A stretch of 33,087 nucleotides of DNA from Contendibacter sp031732755 (GCA_031732755.1 JAVMKI010000018.1:1-33087); one strand, 5' to 3'; counted from the first letter of the stretch, positions 7,587 through 16,076 are shown. The notes: generated from the letters alone by a model not told the origin. Made by a program: numbers and translations.

Positions 7587-8530
7587 GTCTCATTCTCCTC
7601 CAGCACCGTCACGAATACATCCTCCAGTTCCGGCGCGGCCGGATGCAGAGCGGTCACCGTCAACCGTTGTTCCACCGCCGCGGCGTCCACTCGCGCCCGC
7701 AGCGCCGCTGGTTCGGTTCCAGCGTGTAGCCGAATCCGCAACCGGCCCGCATGAGGAATGACTTCGCGCACTTCCGGCCAATCCTGCGCCAGCCGCTCGA
7801 AAACCACCGCATCAGGGCTATCCAATTCCAGGATCGGCGTTGGCAGCGGCCAGCGCAACAATTCATCGGGCGTGCCGTCAGCGACGATGCGCCCAGCCTG
7901 CATCAGCGCCAATCGGTCGCAGAACAGCGCCTCGTCCATGTAATGCGTCGTCACCAGAATGCCGATGCCACTGTCGGCCAAATCGTAGATCAGCTCCCAA
8001 AACCGCTGACGGGCCATGGGATCGACGCCCGAGGTCGGCTCGTCCAGGAACAACACCCGCGGTTCGTGCAACAGCGCGGCGGCCAATCCCAACCGCTGTT
8101 GGTAACCCAGTGGCAAGGTTCCGGTCATGGTCGCCCGGTGCTCGCTCAGACTCAGCCGCTGCAACACCTCTTCCAAGCGTTCTCGGCGACGCGCCCCGAT
8201 TAGGCCATACAGGCCCCCTTGCAGCTTGAGATTTTCCAGCACGGTGAGATCGCCGTACAACGAAAAGCGCTGCGCGACATAACCGATCTGCCCCCGGGCA
8301 CGGCGGGCATGCCGCACCATATCGACCTCCGCCACCCGAATCCGCCCGGCGCTCGGCGGCAACATCCCACACAACATCCGAATCGCGGTGGTTTTGCCAG
8401 CGCCATTGGCGCCCAGCAGGCCAAATACTTCGCCAGCCTGGACCGTGATGTGGATATGATCGACCGCGACGAAAGCGCCGAAGCGCCGGGTCAGGTCTTC
8501 TGCAAGAATGAGCGGGGTGGTATTCGACAT
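7583..8530 (-). CDS. ABC exporter ATPase, equivalent to the second half of YbhF
   Basis: A 315-residue nucleotide-binding subunit. Walker A is GANGAGKTT (40-48), Walker B is VLFLDE with Asp163-Glu164, and DPTSGVD-like D-loop residues follow. The signature is LPLGYQQ (139-145) rather than LSGGQ. The C-terminal 90 residues form an accessory domain after the ATPase core. In E. coli YbhF two ATPase domains are fused in one chain; here they are separate genes, this being the downstream one. The gap to the upstream ATPase is 45 bases and the stop overlaps the ybhS-like start. The altered signature suggests the two ATP sites may not be equivalent. Confidence 0.9.
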   Translation of the reverse strand: MSNTTPLILAEDLTRRFGAFVAVDHIHITVQAGEVFGLLGANGAGKTTAIRMLCGMLPPSAGRIRVAEVDMVRHARRARGQIGYVAQRFSLYGDLTVLENLKLQGGLYGLIGARRRERLEEVLQRLSLSEHRATMTGTLPLGYQQRLGLAAALLHEPRVLFLDEPTSGVDPMARQRFWELIYDLADSGIGILVTTHYMDEALFCDRLALMQAGRIVADGTPDELLRWPLPTPILELDSPDAVVFERLAQDWPEVREVIPHAGRLRIRLHAGTEPAALRARVDAAAVEQRLTVTALHPAAPELEDVFVTVLEENET

Positions 8531-8575
8531 GATGGCGGGATGGGGAATACGAGGCCAGGGCGGAAATGCAGCCGC

Positions 8576-9532
8576 TCAAAGGGCGGACGGGGAGGGCCGG
8601 TCGGACCCGTGGCCGTGAGTCTCGGCCATCGCCAATTCCCGCAACGCTGTGTCCTGCAAGGTTGGTTGCAAGGGCTGCAGGGTCAATTCGTCGTCGAGCG
8701 CGCGCAATCGCGTCCGAAACTCGGCCAGCGAACAACCCGCGTCGAGCCACACCCGTAGTTGCCACCCGACGGGAAACGCCAGTTGCACCATCGGCCAGGC
8801 CAATAACGCATCGCGCCGCCGCCGCGCCGTCGGCCCGGACACGCCCACCAGTTGCGCATCGGCATGGCGCGTCAACTCCAACGGCGTGCCTTGCCGCTCC
8901 AGCCGACCCGTGTTCAGCAACCCCACCCGGTCGCAGCGTTCCGCCTCGTCCATGTTGGCGGTGGCGTACAGGATTGCCACCCCCTCGGCGCGCACGCCAT
9001 TCAACAAGCGCCAAAACGCTCGCCGCGATACCGGGTCCACGCCGGTGGTCGGCTCGTCCAGAAACATCGCCCGAGGCTGGCTGACCAAGGCGCAGGCCAG
9101 CGCCAGCTTCTGCATCATCCCACCAGACAAGTTAGCGGCGCGGCGATCCTCGAACCCCGCCAACCCGGTACGTTCCAGCAATTCGGCGATGCGCGGACCG
9201 GCCACGGCGCGAGTCAGGCCGTGCAAATCCGCGAAGAAATCGAGATTCTCCCGCACCGACAAATCCCGATACAGACCGAACCCCTGCGGCATGTAAGCGA
9301 TCTGGCTGCGCAAGGCCGGATCGGCGGCATCCCGACCCAGTACGGTGATGCGTCCATCGCACGGCGGCAGTTGCCCGACCGCCAGTTGCAGCAACGTGGT
9401 CTTGCCCGCACCATCGGCGCCGACGATCCCGTAAATCTCGCCCGGCGCAACCGCAAGCGTGACACCCTCCAAAACCGTCTGTTTCCCATAAGCAAACCGC
9501 AGAGCGGCTATTGCAATCGCTGTTCCGGTCAT
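8576..9532 (-). CDS. ABC exporter ATPase, equivalent to the first half of YbhF
   Basis: A 318-residue nucleotide-binding subunit with Walker A GADGAGKTT (38-46), canonical signature LSGGMMQ (135-141) and Walker B MFLDEPTTGVDP (Asp159, Glu160). The switch His is replaced: the usual TH after strand 4 reads ATANMDEAE, so catalysis at this half could be altered. Its start overlaps the membrane-fusion gene stop by 4 bases (ATGA). It presumably heterodimerises with the ATPase encoded just downstream to energise the two permeases. Confidence 0.9.
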   Translation of the reverse strand: MTGTAIAIAALRFAYGKQTVLEGVTLAVAPGEIYGIVGADGAGKTTLLQLAVGQLPPCDGRITVLGRDAADPALRSQIAYMPQGFGLYRDLSVRENLDFFADLHGLTRAVAGPRIAELLERTGLAGFEDRRAANLSGGMMQKLALACALVSQPRAMFLDEPTTGVDPVSRRAFWRLLNGVRAEGVAILYATANMDEAERCDRVGLLNTGRLERQGTPLELTRHADAQLVGVSGPTARRRRDALLAWPMVQLAFPVGWQLRVWLDAGCSLAEFRTRLRALDDELTLQPLQPTLQDTALRELAMAETHGHGSDRPSPSAL

Positions 9533-10515
9533 GGCGCAACGGCCTTGAGAAGCACATCCGCCGGTTGACCTAATTTCAACGCCCCGTCCGGATTTTCCAC
9601 CTCGATCTTGACGCGATAGACCAAATCCACTCGCAGGGCACGGGTTTCCACGGTTTTCGGGGTGAACTCGGCGTCTGGGGAAATAAACGCCAGGCGGCCA
9701 GCCAAAACTCGGCCCGGCAGGCCATCCGCCCGCACCTCCGCCGGCTGTCCCAACCGCACCCGGGGCAAATCGGCCTCGTTCAGATAGGCGCGCACCCAGG
9801 GCCGACTTAATTCGGCGACGCGCAGCACCGGTTTGCCAGAACTCACGACCTCGCCGACCTCGGCTAGCCGCACCGACACTACCCCCGCAACCGGACTATG
9901 CAGTTGAACGTATGCCAACTGTTGCTGGGCGGTTTCGACCGCCGCTTGCCGGGCGCGGAGCGTGGCGGCGGCCTGATCGATGTCCTCCTGACGCGGTCCT
10001 TCCCGTAACAGCGCCAGATTCTGCCGGGCCTGCTCGACCCCGGCCAAGGCGACGTTCTGTCGCTGCCGCGCCTGATCGAGTTGCTCCTGGGGCGCAAGTT
10101 TCTTCGCAACCAGATCAGTGACTCGCTGAAAATCGACGCGGGCGTAATCGAGATCGGCTTGCGCCTTGGCCAGTTGCGCCTCCGCCACCCGCAATTCCTG
10201 AACGCGGGTTCCAGCTCGCAGCGCCGCCAGCGCGGCTTGCGCCACTTCCATCTGGGCGGTGGCGGCGCGCAGCGCGAGCTCATAATCGCTGGCGTCCAGC
10301 GTGGCGACCCGTTGTTCGGCCTGAACGGCATCACCCTCGTCCACCGCCAGCCTGGCAATGCGCCCGCCGACCTGAAACGCCAGGTCCACTTCTCGCGCTT
10401 CCACCGTACCAGACAGTTCAATCCGTCCCTGGTCATCGGGCGCTTGCCACGGCCAGTGGAAAGCGGTCAACAGCGGCAACAGGGATAACAGCAGCCAGAC
10501 GAATGCGCGTTTCAC
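9529..10515 (-). CDS. HlyD-family membrane fusion protein (YbhG-like)
   Basis: A 328-residue periplasmic adaptor. An uncleaved or cleaved hydrophobic N-terminus (residues 3-18) is followed by the biotinyl-lipoyl half-motif VGGRIARLAVDEGD. A long Ala/Gln-rich coiled-coil hairpin spans about residues 75-200, then the second half-motif LHSPVAGVVSVRLAEVGEVV and a beta-barrel. Such adaptors join the inner-membrane ABC pump to an outer-membrane TolC channel; no TolC gene is in the window. It is the first gene of a five-gene run with overlaps at most junctions. No TetR regulator like CecR, which precedes ybhG in E. coli, is adjacent. Confidence 0.92.
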   Translation of the reverse strand: MKRAFVWLLLSLLPLLTAFHWPWQAPDDQGRIELSGTVEAREVDLAFQVGGRIARLAVDEGDAVQAEQRVATLDASDYELALRAATAQMEVAQAALAALRAGTRVQELRVAEAQLAKAQADLDYARVDFQRVTDLVAKKLAPQEQLDQARQRQNVALAGVEQARQNLALLREGPRQEDIDQAAATLRARQAAVETAQQQLAYVQLHSPVAGVVSVRLAEVGEVVSSGKPVLRVAELSRPWVRAYLNEADLPRVRLGQPAEVRADGLPGRVLAGRLAFISPDAEFTPKTVETRALRVDLVYRVKIEVENPDGALKLGQPADVLLKAVAP

Positions 10516-10550
10516 GGGGATTTCCGGTCGAAAATGGAATGATGAATCGC

Positions 10551-11060
10551 TCAGCCCTGCCGCACCCGCCAGACCAGCCGTTCCTCATGGTCGATCAGAC
10601 CGTTGCGCCGCAACCAGGTCCGGGCGTCCTCGGCGTCCCGTTCGAACCAGGCGCGAGCCGAACCCAGACGAAAAGTATACCCCCAGGCATCCATGTCAGC
10701 GCACATCCGCGCCCGCCCGACACCTGGCAGTTCGTCCGCCAGCAGGATTTGCAAATAGCAAACTCCGTTTTCCTCGATCACCTCGCCGCCCGCGTCGGTG
10801 TGCAGGCGCGCGCGCCGATCGGCGTCCATGCAGATGTAATGGCCGGCCTCGTGCAGCGCGGAATGCACCGGGGTATCGTCGCGCACGAACAATCGATCAT
10901 CGATCAAGCCCGCCTCGCTCTCGCCCCAATAGCTGCCGGGAATTTTGGTTCCTGGCGGTATCCGCTCAATGGCCAGACCATAGCGCGCCAGCAGCATCGC
11001 CAGTGGCTCGCGGCCCAAATCGGCGCAGGTCAAAACCTCCATGGCGGACGGCGAATTCAT
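10551..11060 (-). CDS. Uncharacterised protein with HExxH metallopeptidase-like motif
   Basis: A 169-residue protein I cannot assign to a named family. HSALHEAGHYICMD contains HEAGH at residues 70-74, the zinc-binding motif of many metallopeptidases, with acidic residues after it that might give a third ligand. No signal peptide or membrane segment is evident, so it is probably cytoplasmic. Tryptophan- and arginine-rich C-terminus. Its ATG overlaps the stop of the upstream acetyltransferase gene by 4 bases, indicating translational coupling. Peptidase activity is inference from the motif only. Confidence 0.75.
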   Translation of the reverse strand: MNSPSAMEVLTCADLGREPLAMLLARYGLAIERIPPGTKIPGSYWGESEAGLIDDRLFVRDDTPVHSALHEAGHYICMDADRRARLHTDAGGEVIEENGVCYLQILLADELPGVGRARMCADMDAWGYTFRLGSARAWFERDAEDARTWLRRNGLIDHEERLVWRVRQG

Positions 11061-11578
11061 GGTTGGTCCCCAGCGGCAACCACTCGCCGCCCCATGATCC
11101 GCACATCGTACTCGCGGTCATCCATCTCCGCGACCGCCGGCAATAAACCCCATTGAGTGAAACCGAAGGTTTCCAGCAATCGCGCGCTGGGCGCATTATG
11201 TCTGAAGACGAACGCCAGCAGCGTTCGCACCCCCAACGCCGGCGCGCGGGAAACCGCCTCGTTCAATAACAACCGACCCACACCCTGACGCTGGCGATCC
11301 AACGCGACGTAGTAGCCCAGTTCCACCGTGGCGTGATAGGCCGGCCGCCCGTAGAACGACCGAATGCTCAGCCAGCCGGCGATGCCTTGCCCATCCTCCA
11401 CCACCAGCAATGGCCGACGCTCCGGGCTATGCTCGTGAAACCAGCCCTCGCGCGCCGCGACCGTCACTGATTCGGTATCGGCGGTCGCTAATCGGCCGGG
11501 AATACTGGCGTTGTAGATCGCCACGATGGCCGATAAATCTTCATGACAAGCGTGGCGAACAGACCTGTTGATGATCAT
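11057..11578 (-). CDS. GNAT-family N-acetyltransferase, phosphinothricin/MddA-like
   Basis: A 173-residue acetyl-CoA-dependent acetyltransferase. The opening VRHACHEDLSAIVAIYN and the acetyl-CoA pyrophosphate loop RQRQGVGR (95-102) are typical. The pattern IPGRLATADTE, GYYVALDRQRQGVG, FVFRHNAPSARLLETFGF resembles the phosphinothricin acetyltransferase branch, whose natural substrates include methionine sulfoximine and related amino acids. The start at 11578 has no strong ribosome site. It is divergent from metK across 139 bases and coupled to the HExxH gene downstream. Substrate is unproven. Confidence 0.88.
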   Translation of the reverse strand: MIINRSVRHACHEDLSAIVAIYNASIPGRLATADTESVTVAAREGWFHEHSPERRPLLVVEDGQGIAGWLSIRSFYGRPAYHATVELGYYVALDRQRQGVGRLLLNEAVSRAPALGVRTLLAFVFRHNAPSARLLETFGFTQWGLLPAVAEMDDREYDVRIMGRRVVAAGDQP

Positions 11579-11717
11579 GATAAATAACCAAATGATATAA
11601 AGGACAGGGATGCAAATGCAGCACTTTCCGGGTAGACTGGCGCACCTTTACATTCGCCGCCGATTCGGCGCACGAACTTCCGCGTGTTGTAATCGCTGTT
11701 CGAGGATACGCCATCTC

Positions 11718-12878
11718 ATGAGCCGCACCTATCTGTTCACCTCCGAATCCGTTTCCGAAGGGCATCCGGATAAGATCGCCGACCAGATTTCCGATGCCGT
11801 GCTGGACGCCATTATCGCTGAAGATCCCAAAGCCCACGTCGCCTGCGAAACGCTGATCAAAACCGGCGTCGTGGTGTTGGCCGGCGAAATCACCACGGTG
11901 GCATGGGTGGATTTCGACCAGATCGTGCGTAATACCGTGGTCGACATCGGCTACGACAACTCCCACGTCGGCTTCGACGGCGCGACCTGCGCCGTACTGT
12001 CCTGCATCGGCAAGCAGTCGCCAAATATCGCCCAGGGCGTGAACCGTGAGAAACCGGAGGATCAGGGCGCCGGCGATCAAGGTTTGATGTTCGGTTATGC
12101 CTGTAACGAAACCGACGTGCTGATGCCCGCGCCGATCACCTACGCCCATCGCCTGGTGCAACGGCAGGCGGAAATGCGCAAGAGCGGCGTGCTGCCTTGG
12201 CTGCGACCCGACGCCAAAAGTCAGGTCACTTTCCGCTACCAGGGCAACAAGGTCATCGGGGTCGAAGCCGTGGTGCTGTCCACCCAGCATGATCCCGACA
12301 TCAGCTACAAGCTGCTGTGCGAAGCGGTGATGGAAAACATCATCCTGCCGGTGCTACCGCCGGAGTGGCTGGATAAGCACACCCAGTACCACATCAATCC
12401 GACCGGCAGTTTCGTCATCGGTGGGCCGGTAGGCGACTGCGGCCTGACCGGGCGCAAGATCATCGTCGATACCTACGGCGGCTCCGCGCATCACGGCGGT
12501 GGCGCGTTCTCCGGCAAGGATCCGTCCAAGGTGGATCGTTCCGCCGCCTACGCTGGACGCTATGTCGCCAAGAACATCGTCGCCGCTGGGTTGGCGGAAC
12601 GTTGCGAAATTCAGGTGTCCTATGCCATCGGGGTGGCCGAACCGACCTCGATCAGCATCAATACTTTTGGCACCGGCAAAATCGACGAGGACCGATTGGT
12701 CGAAATCGTGCGTGGCCACTTCGATCTGCGCCCCTACGGCCTGGTCAAGATGCTGAACCTGATCCGGCCGATCTACCGCAAGACCGCCGCTTACGGCCAT
12801 TTCGGCCGCGAGGAGCCGGAATTCACTTGGGAATCCACCGACAAGGCTGACGCCTTGCGGGATGCAGCGGGGTTGTAG
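11718..12878 (+). CDS. metK: S-adenosylmethionine synthetase
   Basis: A 386-residue enzyme making S-adenosylmethionine from methionine and ATP. The N-terminal SESVSEGHPDKIADQISDA carries the catalytic His16 and metal-binding Asp18; GAGDQGLMFGYA is the signature hexapeptide region, and GGGAFSGKDPSKVDRSAAY is the phosphate-binding loop. Length and motifs are complete. The start at 11718 matches the family N-terminus; GAGG lies about 12 bases upstream, and an in-frame codon at 11610 would add an implausible extension. The upstream 11579-11717 interval has a small hairpin (11658-11670) but no recognisable SAM riboswitch. First gene of the methyl-cycle cluster with ahcY and metF. Confidence 0.97.
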   Translation: MSRTYLFTSESVSEGHPDKIADQISDAVLDAIIAEDPKAHVACETLIKTGVVVLAGEITTVAWVDFDQIVRNTVVDIGYDNSHVGFDGATCAVLSCIGKQSPNIAQGVNREKPEDQGAGDQGLMFGYACNETDVLMPAPITYAHRLVQRQAEMRKSGVLPWLRPDAKSQVTFRYQGNKVIGVEAVVLSTQHDPDISYKLLCEAVMENIILPVLPPEWLDKHTQYHINPTGSFVIGGPVGDCGLTGRKIIVDTYGGSAHHGGGAFSGKDPSKVDRSAAYAGRYVAKNIVAAGLAERCEIQVSYAIGVAEPTSISINTFGTGKIDEDRLVEIVRGHFDLRPYGLVKMLNLIRPIYRKTAAYGHFGREEPEFTWESTDKADALRDAAGL

Positions 12879-12902
12879 CCCCCTTTCAATTTTCGCCCCC
12901 AT

Positions 12903-12973
12903 GCCGAGGGGCGCTGCAACGGTCCCCACCGTCAGGCTCGGCATGATGCGGCTTTCCCAAGCCAACGGCGCCC
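12903..12973 (+). ncRNA. SAH riboswitch in the ahcY leader
   Basis: The metK-ahcY gap folds as the S-adenosylhomocysteine riboswitch. P1 is GCCGAG (12903-12908) with CTCGGC (12937-12942). P2 is ACGGT (12919-12923) with ACCGT (12928-12932), preceded by the conserved GCGCTGCAACGG core and followed by CAGGCTCGG. A further hairpin pairs GGCTT (12950-12954) with AAGCC (12959-12963). The pseudoknot pairs GGGCGC (12909-12914) with GCGCCC (12968-12973). Known members activate ahcY when SAH accumulates. The ahcY ribosome site begins 15 bases after the pseudoknot, which would fit translational control; no terminator is apparent between them. Confidence 0.93.
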
Positions 12974-12997
12974 GTTCAACCGTATGTGAGGTACGTT

Positions 12998-14416
12998 ATG
13001 AACGCCGTCGTGCGCGAAATCCCTTTTACCGATTATCACGTGGCCGATCTTGCGCTGGCCGACTGGGGCCGCAAGGAAATCGCCATCGCCGAAACCGAAA
13101 TGCCCGGCCTGATGGCGATTCGGGCCGAATATCGGGACCGGCAGCCGCTCAAGGGCGCCCGCATCGCCGGGTCGCTGCACATGACTATCCAGACCGCCGT
13201 GCTGATCGAAACGTTGGCGGCGCTCGGCGCCGATATTCGCTGGGCGTCCTGCAACATCTTCTCGACTCAGGATCACGCCGCCGCCGCTATCGCCGCTGAC
13301 GGCATTTCAGTGTTCGCCTACAAGGGCGAATCGCTGGAAGAATACTGGGATTTCACCCATCGCATCCTGGAATGGCAGGATGGCGGTACACCCAACATGA
13401 TCCTGGATGACGGCGGCGACGCGACCCTGTTGGTCACGCTCGGCGCGCGGGCGGAACGAGATCGCACGTTGATCGCCAACCCGACCTGCGAGGAAGAACA
13501 GGTACTGTTCGCCGCCGTTCGCCAGTGCCTGGACCGCGACCCCACGTTCTATTCCCGGATTCAGGCCAACATCAAGGGCGTGACCGAGGAAACCACCACC
13601 GGCGTCCATCGCTTGTATACGATGGAGAAAGACGGGCGGCTGCCCTTCCCGGCGATCAACGTCAACGACTCGGTGACCAAATCCAAATTTGACAATCTTT
13701 ACGGCTGCCGCGAATCGCTGGTGGATGGCATCAAGCGCGCCACCGATGTGATGATCGCCGGCAAGATCGCGGTGGTGCTGGGCTACGGCGACGTGGGCAA
13801 GGGTTGCGCGCAGTCGCTCAAAGGCTTGGGCGCGACGGTGTGGATCACCGAAATTGATCCGATCTGCGCCCTGCAGGCGGCGATGGAAGGTTATCGAGTA
13901 GTCACGATGGATGAGGTCGCGGATAAGGCCGACATCTTCGTCACCGCGACCGGCAATGTCGGCGTCATCACCCACGATCACATGGCGCGGATGAAGAACC
14001 AGGCTATCGTCTGCAACATCGGCCATTTCGATTCCGAAATCGAGGTGGCTCGTCTGAAGCAATATCGCTGGGAAAACATCAAGCCGCAGGTGGATCACAT
14101 CATTTTCCCCGACGGCAAACGCATCATCCTGTTGGCCGAGGGACGGTTGGTCAATCTGGGTTGCGCCACCGGCCACCCCAGTTTCGTAATGTCCAACTCC
14201 TTCACCAATCAGGTCTTGGCGCAGATCGAACTGTTCACTCGTGGCGGGCAGTATGGGAACAAGGTCTACGTGCTGCCCAAGCACCTGGACGAGAAGGTCG
14301 CCCGGCTGCATCTGGATCGGATCGGGGCGAAACTGACCCAGTTGACCTCGGAGCAGGCGGCCTATATCGGCGTCACGGTGGATGGGCCGTATAAGGCGGA
14401 GAATTATCGGTATTAG
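12998..14416 (+). CDS. ahcY: S-adenosylhomocysteine hydrolase
   Basis: A 472-residue NAD-dependent enzyme that splits S-adenosylhomocysteine into adenosine and homocysteine, removing the inhibitor left by methyltransferases. Substrate-domain motifs SLHMTIQTAVLIETL, NIFSTQDHAAAA and GVTEETTTGVHRLY are intact, NAD binding is at GYGDVGKGCA, and the C-terminal PYKAENYRY clasp is complete. The ATG at 12998 follows GAGG by six bases; an in-frame GTG at 12986 would cover that ribosome site and is rejected. It lies 119 bases after metK behind the SAH riboswitch. Confidence 0.97.
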   Translation: MNAVVREIPFTDYHVADLALADWGRKEIAIAETEMPGLMAIRAEYRDRQPLKGARIAGSLHMTIQTAVLIETLAALGADIRWASCNIFSTQDHAAAAIAADGISVFAYKGESLEEYWDFTHRILEWQDGGTPNMILDDGGDATLLVTLGARAERDRTLIANPTCEEEQVLFAAVRQCLDRDPTFYSRIQANIKGVTEETTTGVHRLYTMEKDGRLPFPAINVNDSVTKSKFDNLYGCRESLVDGIKRATDVMIAGKIAVVLGYGDVGKGCAQSLKGLGATVWITEIDPICALQAAMEGYRVVTMDEVADKADIFVTATGNVGVITHDHMARMKNQAIVCNIGHFDSEIEVARLKQYRWENIKPQVDHIIFPDGKRIILLAEGRLVNLGCATGHPSFVMSNSFTNQVLAQIELFTRGGQYGNKVYVLPKHLDEKVARLHLDRIGAKLTQLTSEQAAYIGVTVDGPYKAENYRY

Positions 14417-14427
14417 GATAACCGCCG

Positions 14428-14463
14428 CTGTGGCCTACCTGGTTGAAGAGGAGGCCACAGTGT
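14428..14463 (+). terminator. Hairpin after ahcY, possible terminator
   Basis: CTGTGGCCT (14428-14436) pairs perfectly with AGGCCACAG (14452-14460) around a 15-base loop, and TCACT-TT-AGTGA follows as a second small hairpin. There is no clear T-run, so termination may be Rho-assisted or the hairpin may simply protect the 3' end. It lies between ahcY and the convergent hypothetical gene. Confidence 0.45.
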
Positions 14464-14493
14464 CACTTTAGTGAAAACTGGAGGATGAATATC

Positions 14494-15006
14494 TCACTCC
14501 AGAATGGCTTGAACCTGCTTCAAATAATAACTGGCGACGGGTTTTGCCAATTTGCTTTCACGCATGGCTAAATTCCATCTCGCAATGCAACTGATGATCG
14601 ATTTAAAGTCATTTGATGCTTCAACTCGCCGTTTAATATCCGCGCCTAGTAAGCCTAGGTATTCATCAGTTGATTCTAGAATGATCTTTTTGACCAGCGC
14701 AATTTCCGCTGGCGGGTACTCCGTTCGCCGCAGCCCTGGTGCAGGTGAGGAGGATAATGTGGGTTCAGCCACAACAGGAGTGAGCATTTTTTGCGCATCG
14801 CGCAACGCGATAAAGCCGCCATCAAGCAGCGACTTCAACAACAATTTGATTTCATTACCAAAACCAGTTACGATTGACAGATCGCTCTCCGTTCTCCGGG
14901 CGTCAACCAGGATTAGAACCCTACGTGCCTTTGCGGATAGACCGTGCGAACGATCATCGATCTCTCTCCGACCCTTGTCGGTTTTTGCATAAATGGGTGT
15001 GAGCAT
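14494..15006 (-). CDS. Uncharacterised protein inserted between ahcY and metF
   Basis: A 170-residue protein of unknown function. The N-terminal half (YAKTDKGRREID, then LSAKARRVLILVDARRTESDL, LLKSLLDGGFIAL) reads like a winged-helix segment of the kind found in proteins that sense a threshold or bind DNA. The C-terminal half (about 95-170) is helical, with charged residues and a hydrophobic core. A Ser/Pro/Thr linker separates them. It runs opposite to the flanking methyl-cycle genes, and its DNA is visibly more AT-rich, suggesting later insertion. No good ribosome site was seen at 15006. A regulatory role is only a guess. Confidence 0.7.
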   Translation of the reverse strand: MLTPIYAKTDKGRREIDDRSHGLSAKARRVLILVDARRTESDLSIVTGFGNEIKLLLKSLLDGGFIALRDAQKMLTPVVAEPTLSSSPAPGLRRTEYPPAEIALVKKIILESTDEYLGLLGADIKRRVEASNDFKSIISCIARWNLAMRESKLAKPVASYYLKQVQAILE

Positions 15007-15062
15007 TTTGCATTAGGGGTGCTTAATAATAATCTTATTCTACACTTGGCTGATTACATCAA

Positions 15063-15116
15063 AATGACGCCTCAATGACGCTTTAGTTGAAGTAAGCAGT
15101 CATGGAAAAATCCATG
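15063..15116. repeat. Short direct and inverted repeats upstream of metF
   Basis: AATGACGC occurs twice with an 11-base period (15063-15070 and 15074-15081), and CATGGA (15101-15106) faces TCCATG (15111-15116) across AAAA. The metF leader 15007-15166 holds no gene. A repeat with one-helical-turn spacing could be a regulator site for metF, but it does not match a MetJ box. Confidence 0.3.
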
Positions 15117-15166
15117 CGGGGATAAAAAGCCTCAAAGAACCCAACACCAAAAAGTCGCTCAAATTA

Positions 15167-16021
15167 ATGTCACAATCAAACTGGCCAAAAACCTTCAGTT
15201 GCGAATTCTTCCCACCCAACACCGACGAGGGGATGCGTAAGCTGTTTGCCGCGCGTGAGGACCTGATGCGGATGCGGCCCGCCTTTTTTTCGGTGACCTA
15301 CGGCGCGGGCGGTTCCACCCGCGAACGCACTTTCCAGGCGATCCAGGCGATTCAGGCGGACAGTGGTGTGGACGCCGCCCCGCATTTAACTTGCGTGGCG
15401 TCCACTCGCGCGGGCGTTCGCGAAATCCTGGAGATCTATCGCACCCAAGCGATTCACCGACTGGTCGCCCTGCGTGGGGATTTGCCGTCCGGGATGCGAG
15501 AGTTTGGCGAATTCCGCCATGCCAACGAACTGGTGGAATTTATTCGTACCGAAACCGGCGACCACTTTCATATCGAAGTGGCTGCTTACCCGGAATTTCA
15601 TCCGCAAGCTCCGAACACCGAACGCGATTTGTTGAACTTCAAACACAAGGTCGAGGCCGGCGCCAATAGCGCCATCACCCAATATTTTTATAATCCGGAC
15701 GCCTATTTCCGGTTCGTGGACGATTGCGAAAAACTGGGATTGGATCTGCCTATCGTGCCCGGCATCATGCCGATCACCAATTTCACCCAACTGGCGCGGT
15801 TTTCGGACAACTGCGGCGCGGAAATCCCGCGTTGGATTCGCAAGCGGTTGGAAAGCTTCGGTGACGACCGCGATGCAATCCGCGCCTACGGGCTGGACGT
15901 AGTGACCGACCTATGCCAGCGCTTGCTGGCGGGTGGCGCGCCAGGCCTGCATTTCTACACCATGAATCAGACCGGCCCGACGCTGGCTATTTGCGAACGA
16001 CTGGGCTTGACTGTCGACTAG
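15167..16021 (+). CDS. metF: Methylenetetrahydrofolate reductase
   Basis: A 284-residue FAD-dependent TIM-barrel enzyme reducing 5,10-methylene-THF to 5-methyl-THF, the methyl donor that regenerates methionine from homocysteine. Landmarks: SCEFFPPNT near residue 11 with the catalytic Glu, FFSVTYGAGGSTRERT, HLTCV, LVALRGDLP, EVAAYPEFHP and ITQYFYNPD. Length matches bacterial MetF. No strong ribosome site precedes the start at 15167. With metK and ahcY it supplies three consecutive functions of the activated-methyl cycle; a methionine synthase is not in the window. Confidence 0.96.
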   Translation: MSQSNWPKTFSCEFFPPNTDEGMRKLFAAREDLMRMRPAFFSVTYGAGGSTRERTFQAIQAIQADSGVDAAPHLTCVASTRAGVREILEIYRTQAIHRLVALRGDLPSGMREFGEFRHANELVEFIRTETGDHFHIEVAAYPEFHPQAPNTERDLLNFKHKVEAGANSAITQYFYNPDAYFRFVDDCEKLGLDLPIVPGIMPITNFTQLARFSDNCGAEIPRWIRKRLESFGDDRDAIRAYGLDVVTDLCQRLLAGGAPGLHFYTMNQTGPTLAICERLGLTVD

Positions 16022-16039
16022 AGGCGACGCCGTCCAACT

Positions 16040-16076
16040 AAAACGCCCTTCCCCCACGTGGGGGAAGGGCGTTTTT
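16040..16076. terminator. Strong bidirectional intrinsic terminator
   Basis: An 18-bp perfect inverted repeat (16040-16057 with 16058-16075) has the core CGCCCTTCCCCCAC/GTGGGGGAAGGGCG, flanked by AAAA on the left and TTTTT on the right. It therefore terminates in both directions: metF on the plus strand and the FlgO-like lipoprotein operon on the minus strand. Confidence 0.95.

Noticed and set aside
6525..7754. Plus-strand frame of 409 codons, very rich in Gln and His
   Set aside because: Shadow of the ybhS-like permease and ATPase on the minus strand; its composition results from reading hydrophobic codons backwards.
11579..11717. SAM riboswitch in the metK leader
   Set aside because: Only one small hairpin is visible and none of the conserved SAM-I or SAM-II cores could be found.
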